DNA of 38,677 nucleotides from Paulinella micropora. Lineage: Eukaryota > Cercozoa > Imbricatea > Euglyphida. Positions within the stretch are counted from its first letter, which is position 1. The number at the start of each line of letters is the position of its first letter. The notes under the pieces were generated by a model. It searched no databases, was not told where the DNA came from, and saw only the letters and a list, made by a program, of their open reading frames with translations. Made by a program: the position numbers and the translations under genes. Where the stretch lies: assembly GCA_009731375.1 (NCBI GenBank), contig BJOX01000223.1, forward strand, positions 539,063 to 577,739. Direction: 5' to 3'. Below are positions 1 through 8,152 of this stretch, piece by piece.

Positions 1-308
1 TTTCTCGCTTGTTGAGCCCGGAATAAAACCCACAGTGCTCTGTCGGTTTATACTAGACTGTCGAACAGTCTCGAAACTCCATCTGCTTACTGGGCCCTCT
101 GTAATGGAGGTGGGAGCTCGTTCTGCAAGGGGCGCTTTATGGAACGAGCCCTGGCCCCGCCTGGTACTAGGGAGCTTTGGTATTGCCTGTATCAGTCCCT
201 TCCGTGCAAACATCACGGCTTAGCTGGGCATCGGGTTAATACTTTATTTACAGACTCCTTGGTTGACGAAATCAGAAGCTCCTTTTTTCTGACATTAGTC
301 GATATTTC
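1..308. other. Probable host intron sequence, no gene seen
   Basis: No convincing coding region is visible. The stretch lies upstream of a tetranucleotide repeat and a good 3' splice acceptor at 462-463, so I read it as intron of the host gene whose last exon begins at 464. Short open frames here run into the repeat and have no coding character. Confidence 0.4.
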
Positions 309-347
<39 letters not shown>

Positions 348-380
348 GATCTCTACCTATCTATCTATCTATCTACCTAC

Positions 381-440
<60 letters not shown>
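309..440. repeat. (CTAT)n microsatellite
   Basis: About 130 bp of nearly uninterrupted CTAT units with a few CTAC/CGAT variants. It sits within the putative intron and runs into the pyrimidine-rich tract before the splice acceptor at 462-463. Any open frame across it is a repeat artefact. Confidence 0.95.
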
Positions 441-463
441 TTATTTATTTATTCCCTTGGCAG

Positions 464-880
464 GTGGCGGCAACGCTGCGACAGGATGCAGCGCGCGACT
501 GGCAGATCGCGCGCAAGTTTCTCAACAAGGGACAGCTGGACAGAGCGTGTGCTTCGCTGGCGGCCAGCCATCGCGCGCACTGCGTTTTGCTGGCCCTGCT
601 GGCCTGCCAAAGCCACCAACCAGCGATCGAAAGTGGTGCGGTGGCAGACGCGGGGTCGGGCAAGGCCGCAGAGCACATGCGCTGGCTGTGCGATGACACG
701 TGGCTGCGGACCGCCCGCCAGCTGCAGCAGCGCTTGGCGGGCCGGCCGGGGCGGGCGGTGAGCGGGCAGCGCTCTGCGGAAGAGCTGGACGCAGTGTGGT
801 CTGTGCTGGAGGAAACATATCGCCCGCTGCTGACAGCGCTGCTGGAACAGATCGCGGCGTGTGCCACCACCTTAGGCTGA
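464..880 (+). CDS. Terminal exon of a host gene, product not recognised
   Basis: This GC-rich open stretch begins right after a pyrimidine-rich tract ending in TTGGCAG, a good 3' splice site, and ends at TGA. In the frame starting GTG at 464 it encodes 138 residues that look helical and are rich in Ala, Leu, Arg and Gln, with regular Leu/Ala spacing such as LLALLAC and LLTALLEQIA. There is no ATG near its start, which fits an internal-to-last exon rather than a complete gene. I do not recognise the family; a helical-repeat or trafficking-type protein is possible but unsupported. The codon phase is chosen only because this frame is open throughout. The strong GC bias differs from the AT-rich flank after 900, which supports real coding sequence. 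Other frames are also open here, so the protein is not certain. Confidence 0.5.
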   Translation: MAATLRQDAARDWQIARKFLNKGQLDRACASLAASHRAHCVLLALLACQSHQPAIESGAVADAGSGKAAEHMRWLCDDTWLRTARQLQQRLAGRPGRAVSGQRSAEELDAVWSVLEETYRPLLTALLEQIAACATTLG

Positions 881-1279
881 GCACAGCGTGACTCAGACTT
901 GGCTTCATTTGCTATTTTTAGACTTTTGTTTTGCCCGACCCGATTCATTAGAGTCTCACCCGACATCTTAGCATCGATTTTTTGGAAATACTTGAAATGC
1001 ATGGCTACATTCAGAATCTGATTATTCAGACTTGCATCTTTATACTGCAGTGCCTACAAAATTTCAAGCACGTGACGGTAAGTTAGAGTCTTAGGGCCGC
1101 TGCCCTGGAATATGAAAAAGATAGCCTTCATGGCAGCGGCAGACTACATAAACTTGAAAATCATCGCGCAAATTATAATTAATCGTAAGACGATACTTTG
1201 AATCATAAAGATTATTTACTTCCACTACTATAAATATTTAGTGCTGATGAATATTCATTTACAACAGTAGATGACTCGA
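881..1279. other. Host gene 3' flank, no gene seen
   Basis: This is AT-rich sequence after the TGA of the terminal exon. It presumably holds the 3' UTR and intergenic DNA into which the Gypsy-like element inserted. I see no ORF of note and no clear structural RNA. Confidence 0.4.
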
Positions 1280-1283
1280 TCAG
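1280..1283. repeat. Left target-site duplication of Gypsy element (TCAG)
   Basis: TCAG directly precedes the TG of the left LTR, and TCAG directly follows the CA of the right LTR at 11676-11679. A 4-bp duplication is normal for Ty3/Gypsy integrases. Confidence 0.7.
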
Positions 1284-1531
1284 TGTTACAATCCCCGAAG
1301 ATAGCTCAATAAAAAAGTCGGTAATACAACCAGACACAAATCCCCAAAAGAGAATGATGTCTCGTTATATTAGCTCAGTGAAGCCGAAAAGAAAACTGCA
1401 ACAGACCAAGGTTAAAATGGCATTAGGTCAAATCCGGCCAAACGATATTGAAAATAATGGGAAAAAACTAGGTGCACCTGACACCAGAAAAAGTGTACTT
1501 TTTACCGGCTATCCGGGGGGTGATGCCTACA
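1284..1531 (-). repeat. 3' LTR of Gypsy element
   Basis: Starts TGTTACAATCC and ends GATGCCTACA on the plus strand. It matches 11430-11675 nearly throughout. A 104-aa open frame across it is an accident of the repeat, since part of the same frame recurs in the other LTR. Confidence 0.9.
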
Positions 1532-1534
1532 GTA

Positions 1535-1549
1535 CCCCTTCCCGTTTTT
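1535..1549 (-). other. Polypurine tract of Gypsy element
   Basis: On the minus strand this reads AAAAACGGGAAGGGG and ends three bases before the TG of the 3' LTR. This is the expected position and composition for the plus-strand primer of reverse transcription. Confidence 0.75.
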
Positions 1550-2326
1550 ATGACGGAAATATGCAATATTTTCGTCATATAAATGCTGATTTCTTTTCTG
1601 CACAAACGCTACGGGGTGTCGCAACTAAGTGCATTAACCCACGGATAGACGGTGCAGTGGATATATAAAACGCATACGCCAGACACGAGTCAACTATAAA
1701 TTTCCAGCCTCGTTTTTATTTACAAAAACTCCTCCTTCCACACTTGTTGTCCCCCCCGTAATTTAATTCTGAGGCAGTATGTCAAGAACAAATAGTATTA
1801 CTATTGCAATAAAAGCAGCGTTATAATTTTTCTCCTTCTCCAAAAACACTTCCGATCAGTAAATACATTGTCTTTTAATAACATACCCTTGTATTCAATC
1901 GGTTACCTTAATATAGTACTAGGGGGCCAGACCTAATAACTATATCCAAAGCCGGGGTGAGTGAGCCCGACCATGCGATATGCCGACACAAGTAGAGACG
2001 GACCGTGCTGGTATGACGATATTAAGTATATCCAAAGAAAAAAATTTAATATGTCTACTATGAGAACATTTTTTGAGAACATCACCCTGGATACTTGAAG
2101 CAGGGTCGTACCAGGAACACCATCGCTAAACTCACAAGCGATCCCCTTATACGGTGTCGTATCCATTTGCCGATTGACCCTCGCACTCATATGTTGCGAT
2201 AAAAATGCCAAGTAACAACAATGGTATAAAAACATTTTAATAAGACATGATCTGACATGGGCACTATGAGATTAATCCACATGCAGCTTTCAATGTCCGA
2301 CGCGTGATAAAAGAAAAAAATGTCAC
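1550..2326 (-). other. Gypsy 3' untranslated region
   Basis: About 780 bp between the pol stop codon and the polypurine tract. A 100-aa minus-strand open frame at 1933-2235 has a hydrophobic start but no recognisable domain, and I do not call it a gene. No env-like frame is present. Confidence 0.6.
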
Positions 2327-5300
2327 TTACTGCCTTCGTCGCCTTGCGCGAACCCCTTTGCCAGGTGGCGGGCCGCCAACAAAAGTCAAGTCAAACTTCG
2401 ACTCCTCCAGAATGTCCCATATTTTGTTAGGGATGGCGCCCAAAGATAAGTCAAAAGGAATGTCAAGCACTCCTCTAGGCAGTGACTGAATAGTCCACGC
2501 AGTGTGGTCTTTGTCTCGAAGGGTAATAGTATCATCCCATGTCTCGAGATTTTTCGCGTCTTTGTACACCGGTAAATATTGTCTAGCTTTTGGATCCTCA
2601 ACAGGGTCCATGCTTCTCCAAAAATGGAGTACCGGTTGTATCGTTTTTGCTGCTAAGGATCTCTTCGATGTCCGTGCTGCCCGTGTAGTCTGCGGGACCG
2701 CCACAGCTCGCATGAGATAAAGATCTGAGAGAGTGTCATCGGCAACATGAGATTCTGCCGGTCTCAACAGATAAAAAGCGTCTCGGACCCACTTGATGGC
2801 CGCAATCGCCTCTCCTTCCTTCCATCGCACATGTCGAATGTCCACATTACCCGCGTTCGGGTGAGTATCCTTCTCCCCTCCTCCTCCATGGACATCCGTC
2901 GCTCGCGTCGACCTTGCCACCTTCCTCGGTTGGTCGAAGATGAGATCGTTTTGCGCTCTCCTCCTCTGCGCCTCCGTGAACTTCTCCTTCGTACCGCCGC
3001 GGACTATGGGGGCTTTAGACTGAGTCCCCGCCGCGCTTTTGCGGTTTGAGTCTTCCTTACTCTCCTTCTCGGTCTCCTCCTTCTCCGTGACCGGTGCCCG
3101 ATAGGCATTCTCCTCCTCTAAGGTATCCTCCTTCTGTATAGGCGGTACCTCTTTGAAGTCCTCCTTCATCCGTTTCAACGCCTCCTCAACGGATTCATCC
3201 TCAAGTAAGAAGGGGTCATATTTGATCAGCCTTCGAACATTCACAATCTGCACCTTCCCTCTACCCCTGATCTTATAATTCAGAGGTCCCATCTGTTCCA
3301 TGATCTGGTATGGTCCTTTCCAGTGGGTAAACAGCTTAGAGCTAACCCCCTTAGGGACTTGAGGATGGTACAAGAGTACAATATCCCCAACCTGGAAACG
3401 GACTTGATCTAAGTGCGCTTGTCGCACTCCTTGTGCGTCAGTCTTTCTGCGCTCCGCCTCCCTGTGCGCCGCAACTATTTGTTCCGCCTCCATCTTCGCT
3501 CTTAGTCTCATCCCGAACAACTCATCCTCATCTGCCCAAGTGTCTTTTGGATGCAGAAGTGAGGTTGGGATATTAGGCTCTCGGCCGTAAACCAATTGAT
3601 ATGGCGAGACTGAGCTCCTGGCTCCTCCTAATGCCGATGAGGGTAGACAGTTCATTGCAAAGGCAAATGAAGGTGCTGCCTCCACCCAGGCTCTCTGATT
3701 CTCCTTCTTCATACAGTACATCTTAAGCGAGGCTTTGAGAGGTCTATGTACCCGCTCGATCTTGCCATTCGCTCTCGGGTTATAGGCAGTAACATATTGC
3801 CATTTCATCCCGTAGTACTTAGATAGTCTGTCGATGACTTCATTATTAAAGTCAGAACCTCGATCAGAACATATCTTTCTAGGCACTCCGATCTGCGAGA
3901 CGATCCTATCGATCAGAGCCTCCGCAGTTGTCTTGCCTGTAGCGTCCTTAACAGGAACAACCCAGACATAATTGGTGGCTCGATCTATTGCGGTAAGAAG
4001 GTATCTGTACCCTTCTGCCGATTCGGGGAAAGGTCCCACATGATCGATGTGTAAAAATTCAAACATCCCGGCGTGTAACGGGAATGTACCGATCAGGCCA
4101 AAGTTCGCCTTCAGCGGTGTCTTTGTGGTTTTGCATGGGATGCATGCGTCCACTTCCCTGTCTATCTCCTCCTTCATCCCTTTCCACCAAAATCGCCTCG
4201 CTATGAACCAATGAGTTCTTTGTCGACCCGGATGTGCCAGTAAGGGGCAGTTATGGGCTGCGACATATATAAAGCGCCTCAACTTCTCTGGTACCCAGAG
4301 AGTCCATTTGTCAGGCTGTGATGCAAATTTGCCATGCTGGCCCTTGTACCACAATAGCCCATCTCTCCACGCCATCTCCTTCATCTGATCTTTGATCTGT
4401 GGAGTCTTTTTAAGCTCATTAGGGTTCTTGTATAACGTTATGAGCTCCTTGAACTCCGGATCCGTCGCCTGTTGCTGCCTCCACGCGGTAGGCGAGGCGA
4501 TATGAATAGTACCGTCCTCCAACCTTACTCCTACCCTTTCCGGGTCTTCATCAAGCTCGCTTCGATTTTCCTGTGGAGGTTCAGTACAGACCTCAGTCGT
4601 CTCCTCCTCTTCTTTTATATTCGCCTTCGCGTTCTCGTATGCCTCATAAGACCACTCAGCGTCTTCGAGAACATGCGCCTCACAGCATATGCCATGCTCC
4701 GGGCCTTGAGGACTATATCGTAGACCCGTGCGGTCATAACGAACGCCTCTTGCCATCTGCATCGCCTCTATGTGGCTCACCTCGTATACCTTGTCCGTGG
4801 ACAGGTCCATCATCTCCACTGATGATACGAGAGCCGACACCTCCGACTGAAACTCTAGCCTGGAAAGGCTATCAGCGACTACGTTTCGCTTTCCCGGTAA
4901 GTAGACCATCGTGAAATTGAAACATGACAAGAAAGCTTGCCACCGCGCCAAACGGCCGGTTTGTTCATGATTCATCAACCAAAGAAGGTTGTGATGATCG
5001 GTCCTAACCGTGAATAGAGGTCCTCCCCACAAGTATTCTCTGAGCCTCTTGAGAGCCCATACTACTGCCAACGCCTCCCTCTGTCGCGTGCAGTAATTTC
5101 GCTCCGCCGCACACAGCTTTCTACTAATAAACATGATCGGGCGCAACTTTTTCTCCTCATCTTCCTGTTGCAGCACCGCGCCAATCGCAAACTTAGATGC
5201 ATCCGTGTCGACTACGAACGGTTTCGTAAAGTCGGGCATCATAAGTACTAATCCGCCGTCCTTGGGATCTTTATAAATGATATCTTTGAGCGTATTAAAC

Positions 5301-8074
5301 GCCTGCAAAGCCTCCTCATCCCACTTCTCAAAGTCTCCAAAATCAATCATCTTCTCCAGCTTAGCCCGAGTTGCACCCCAATCGGGTATGAACTGGCTGT
5401 AGTACTGTGCCATCGCAAGAAAAGAGTGTAACTCCGTGCGATTCTTTGGCAACTGTCTACTCATGATCTCCTCCCTCTTTTCGCGCGATATCGAGACCCT
5501 ATTATGAGAAATCTCGTAACCCAAATACGTCACACTTGTCCTGGCAAGCTGACATTTCTTTAGGTTGCATTTCAGGCCAAAAGCTCCGATGCGCCTGAAG
5601 ACATCTGACAAGTGATCGATATGCTCTTCCATTGTGTTAGAGTATACGATGATGTCATCGATGTAACAAAATGCATATTCTCCCGCCTTCTGTCCTCTCC
5701 TTCTCATAAAACCATCCTCCGACTGGTCGTCATATTGACCGCTCAACATCTTCTGCATCGCCTTCTGAAAGAGCCCCGGGGCCTGTTTGAGTCCCATTGG
5801 AAGCACCTTCCACTGGTATATTTCCATACCCACAACGAATGCAGTCAGCCATCTGGATTTCTCGTCCAGTGGTATCTGCCAGAAGCCGTTCTTAAGGTCA
5901 ATGACCGAATAGAATTTAGCATTCCGCAGCACCCTTCTGCCTTCTTCTAAGGTCGGCAGAGGATTTCTCTCTTCCTCTAGCACCTTATTCACACGGGCAT
6001 AATTGATCGTCAAGCGCCATTCTCCTCCTGGCTTAGGGACGATTTTCGGTTGAGAGACAATTGGAGATGTAGATCTCTCAATAAAGTCCTCATCGAGCAA
6101 CTGTCTCACATTCTCCTCCGCTATTTTTGCCTCATGTATGCTCAAATTTGCCCTCCGTGGTGCCGGAGATGGCTCCGCACCCGGTATCTTGTAAATGACA
6201 GCAGTGAAGTCATCCGACTTTACACCACCTGCCCGAGGAGGGTCGAAAATTTCTCTGTACGCCTCCATCTTAGCTTTGAGAAACGCCTTCTCTCTCTCCG
6301 AACCCACTCCTTCTTCTAAAATTTTCCGCGCCGCCGCTTGGAAATCTTCCTCCGACATCTTCTTATGCTCCTTGAGGGGCGCTAAGTCCTCCTCCAAACT
6401 CAAATCTTCCTCGGACAAATCGTCTAGTCCCGTTCTTTCATACGTGACTGTGTCCGGCTCATCATCATGACCCAGCCCGACAAGCATATCAATAAGGTTC
6501 GCGTATTGTATCGGAGCCTTACGGGTGTAGAAACCATCAAAGCATGTGAAAGCTTGAGGTATCAATTTCAACTTGTCCTGGGCTCTGAGCTTTTGCTTGT
6601 ATGCACTGCTCTGCTCCCGAGACCCGAGTCGACAAGCCACCACTAACTGTTGCTTGCGAGAAGGAACAGGTATAGGATGATCAATAAGCCGGTCCCTTAT
6701 CTCCTGTGCCCAGATCGCCTTCTCATTGTATGGCAGAATGACAGTATACGGCTTGTTACTCTCAAATAGAGTCCGTAGACACTTTTTCACTTCAGTTAAT
6801 GAGCGCGGCCAGGTAGGCACATCGCCCCAAAAGTTCGTGATAAAAGTTTTAATGTCATCCGCTGGAGTATCGGGGATACGCCCCTTCCTCCTTGGCACAA
6901 ACGCCTCTCTCTTCTCATCTGACACCTTCGCATGGTAACAGTAGCCATTAGTAATATGGACATCTGCCCCGCCACCTTCTGCGAATCTGGCCAACGACGG
7001 GCACTGTTTCGCAACACATATTATCTCCTCATTACGCGCTACGACTAAGTCATCAATAGACTTTCTGTCCCATGCGGGAATCGTAACCGTATACGCCTGC
7101 ATCTCCGTCTCCCAATTGTCGGTCCAGGTCAGTTCCTCCGGCACTGTGACATAGGGGTGTACATAGGCTTCAGTTGCCTCATGTACGAAGGCCAACTTTT
7201 TCCTCTCCGTTGCTAGACTCAGCTCAAAAGCCTCGTATGAGTCAGTAGCAGTCATCGGATTAATATCCTCCTCCTCTCCATTCTTCACTCCATAAATCAC
7301 CCGCCGTGCGGCGCAATCGATCACAGCCCCCATCGTAGCCAATTGGTCATACGACAGCAGGATTGAACCGTGGTAATCGGGGACAACATAGAGGTCCGCA
7401 CGATATACTCGACCGGATTTCAATTTGAAAATTAATGTGACGATGCCCGTAATTTCCGTACGGCTGCCTACCCCTTTTAGGGTCCCCTTTGTTTTTCTAA
7501 TGTTTTTGTCCACCCATGTCCGGTGACTATTCAAAAACTTCTGGCCGACAATATTAATATTCGCCATCGTATCATTACCAACTTTTAATGTGGTTTGTAA
7601 AGTTTCACAAAAGAGGTCAGTGTAGCATAGCGCGTCTGGTCTATGTAAACTAGCCGCTAGCACATGAATTTTTCGTTCTAGGGTTTTGAGTCTAAGCTCA
7701 AGTTCCTTGTCCTCTTCTCGTTCTCCCCCCTTTTCCGCCAACTTAACTTCTTGAGTCTCCGGGGCTTCCGGTATCTCGAGTGTCTTTTGGACAGAGTCTG
7801 GTACACCGAGTGTACTCGTGTCTATAGCAGAGACTATTGAGTCCTTTGGCGGGGGTACGGTCCGCTGCTTCTTCGTAGGAGGAGACCTAGCCTTTGGTTT
7901 CGGCTTCCTCTCCTCCATCGCCTTCTTCGCCTTCCTATTCGCATCATTTATCATATTAGCTCTCGAAGGATGAACTAGCAAGTGCTTACCTTGAGGCTTG
8001 TGAGGCTGTGTGCCTTCACCTTCACGTCTGGGAGGAACGGAACCGTTCGTATCCTGTTCATCAACAGTAGGCAT
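2327..8074 (-). CDS. pol: Gypsy Pol polyprotein: protease, RT, RNase H, integrase
   Basis: A 1,915-residue uninterrupted frame. Residues 1-155 are charged and low in complexity. A retropepsin-like region follows, with DTMANI near residue 167 where DTGA would be usual and an LLSYDQL motif about 85 residues later. RT carries YIDD near residue 804. RNase H shows VDTDASKFAIG near 956. The integrase has an HHCC zinc-binding module (about 1270-1315), a core with IDH, SDRGSDF (near 1402) and NGKIERV as the D, D and E positions, and a GPY/F-type module (HWKGPYQI) near 1590. About 300 further residues form a tail of unknown function; no chromodomain is seen. Pol copies the element RNA into DNA and inserts it. 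An ATG at 8072-8074 is available, but the frame is open upstream back to the gag UGA, so expression as a Gag-Pol readthrough product is likely. Confidence 0.95.
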   Translation of the reverse strand: MPTVDEQDTNGSVPPRREGEGTQPHKPQGKHLLVHPSRANMINDANRKAKKAMEERKPKPKARSPPTKKQRTVPPPKDSIVSAIDTSTLGVPDSVQKTLEIPEAPETQEVKLAEKGGEREEDKELELRLKTLERKIHVLAASLHRPDALCYTDLFCETLQTTLKVGNDTMANINIVGQKFLNSHRTWVDKNIRKTKGTLKGVGSRTEITGIVTLIFKLKSGRVYRADLYVVPDYHGSILLSYDQLATMGAVIDCAARRVIYGVKNGEEEDINPMTATDSYEAFELSLATERKKLAFVHEATEAYVHPYVTVPEELTWTDNWETEMQAYTVTIPAWDRKSIDDLVVARNEEIICVAKQCPSLARFAEGGGADVHITNGYCYHAKVSDEKREAFVPRRKGRIPDTPADDIKTFITNFWGDVPTWPRSLTEVKKCLRTLFESNKPYTVILPYNEKAIWAQEIRDRLIDHPIPVPSRKQQLVVACRLGSREQSSAYKQKLRAQDKLKLIPQAFTCFDGFYTRKAPIQYANLIDMLVGLGHDDEPDTVTYERTGLDDLSEEDLSLEEDLAPLKEHKKMSEEDFQAAARKILEEGVGSEREKAFLKAKMEAYREIFDPPRAGGVKSDDFTAVIYKIPGAEPSPAPRRANLSIHEAKIAEENVRQLLDEDFIERSTSPIVSQPKIVPKPGGEWRLTINYARVNKVLEEERNPLPTLEEGRRVLRNAKFYSVIDLKNGFWQIPLDEKSRWLTAFVVGMEIYQWKVLPMGLKQAPGLFQKAMQKMLSGQYDDQSEDGFMRRRGQKAGEYAFCYIDDIIVYSNTMEEHIDHLSDVFRRIGAFGLKCNLKKCQLARTSVTYLGYEISHNRVSISREKREEIMSRQLPKNRTELHSFLAMAQYYSQFIPDWGATRAKLEKMIDFGDFEKWDEEALQAFNTLKDIIYKDPKDGGLVLMMPDFTKPFVVDTDASKFAIGAVLQQEDEEKKLRPIMFISRKLCAAERNYCTRQREALAVVWALKRLREYLWGGPLFTVRTDHHNLLWLMNHEQTGRLARWQAFLSCFNFTMVYLPGKRNVVADSLSRLEFQSEVSALVSSVEMMDLSTDKVYEVSHIEAMQMARGVRYDRTGLRYSPQGPEHGICCEAHVLEDAEWSYEAYENAKANIKEEEETTEVCTEPPQENRSELDEDPERVGVRLEDGTIHIASPTAWRQQQATDPEFKELITLYKNPNELKKTPQIKDQMKEMAWRDGLLWYKGQHGKFASQPDKWTLWVPEKLRRFIYVAAHNCPLLAHPGRQRTHWFIARRFWWKGMKEEIDREVDACIPCKTTKTPLKANFGLIGTFPLHAGMFEFLHIDHVGPFPESAEGYRYLLTAIDRATNYVWVVPVKDATGKTTAEALIDRIVSQIGVPRKICSDRGSDFNNEVIDRLSKYYGMKWQYVTAYNPRANGKIERVHRPLKASLKMYCMKKENQRAWVEAAPSFAFAMNCLPSSALGGARSSVSPYQLVYGREPNIPTSLLHPKDTWADEDELFGMRLRAKMEAEQIVAAHREAERRKTDAQGVRQAHLDQVRFQVGDIVLLYHPQVPKGVSSKLFTHWKGPYQIMEQMGPLNYKIRGRGKVQIVNVRRLIKYDPFLLEDESVEEALKRMKEDFKEVPPIQKEDTLEEENAYRAPVTEKEETEKESKEDSNRKSAAGTQSKAPIVRGGTKEKFTEAQRRRAQNDLIFDQPRKVARSTRATDVHGGGGEKDTHPNAGNVDIRHVRWKEGEAIAAIKWVRDAFYLLRPAESHVADDTLSDLYLMRAVAVPQTTRAARTSKRSLAAKTIQPVLHFWRSMDPVEDPKARQYLPVYKDAKNLETWDDTITLRDKDHTAWTIQSLPRGVLDIPFDLSLGAIPNKIWDILEESKFDLTFVGGPPPGKGVRARRRRQ

Positions 8075-8152
8075 AACTGTGACTGTCGGATTAAAAAGAA
8101 CAGTTTTTATCTCCTTCTCTCTCTTCTTTTCCTCTCTCTTCTCCTCCCGTCA
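8075..8152 (-). promoter_or_regulatory. Candidate UGA-CGG stop-codon readthrough site joining gag and pol
   Basis: The gag frame ends at UGA (8150-8152) in the context GAC UGA CGG. Gag and pol are in the same phase, and the 25 codons between the UGA and the pol ATG contain no other stop. UGA followed by CGG is a known leaky stop context in some plant viruses. The bases after the stop form a run of about 40 purines. Re-initiation at the pol ATG remains possible. Confidence 0.6.

Noticed and set aside
139-696. Open frame with long Ser/Tyr/Ile repeats
   Set aside because: It is the translation of the CTAT microsatellite fused to an off-frame reading of the host exon.
1354-1668. 104-aa frame resembling one at 11498-11686
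   Set aside because: Both are the same part of the two LTRs; repetition reflects the LTR, not a conserved gene.
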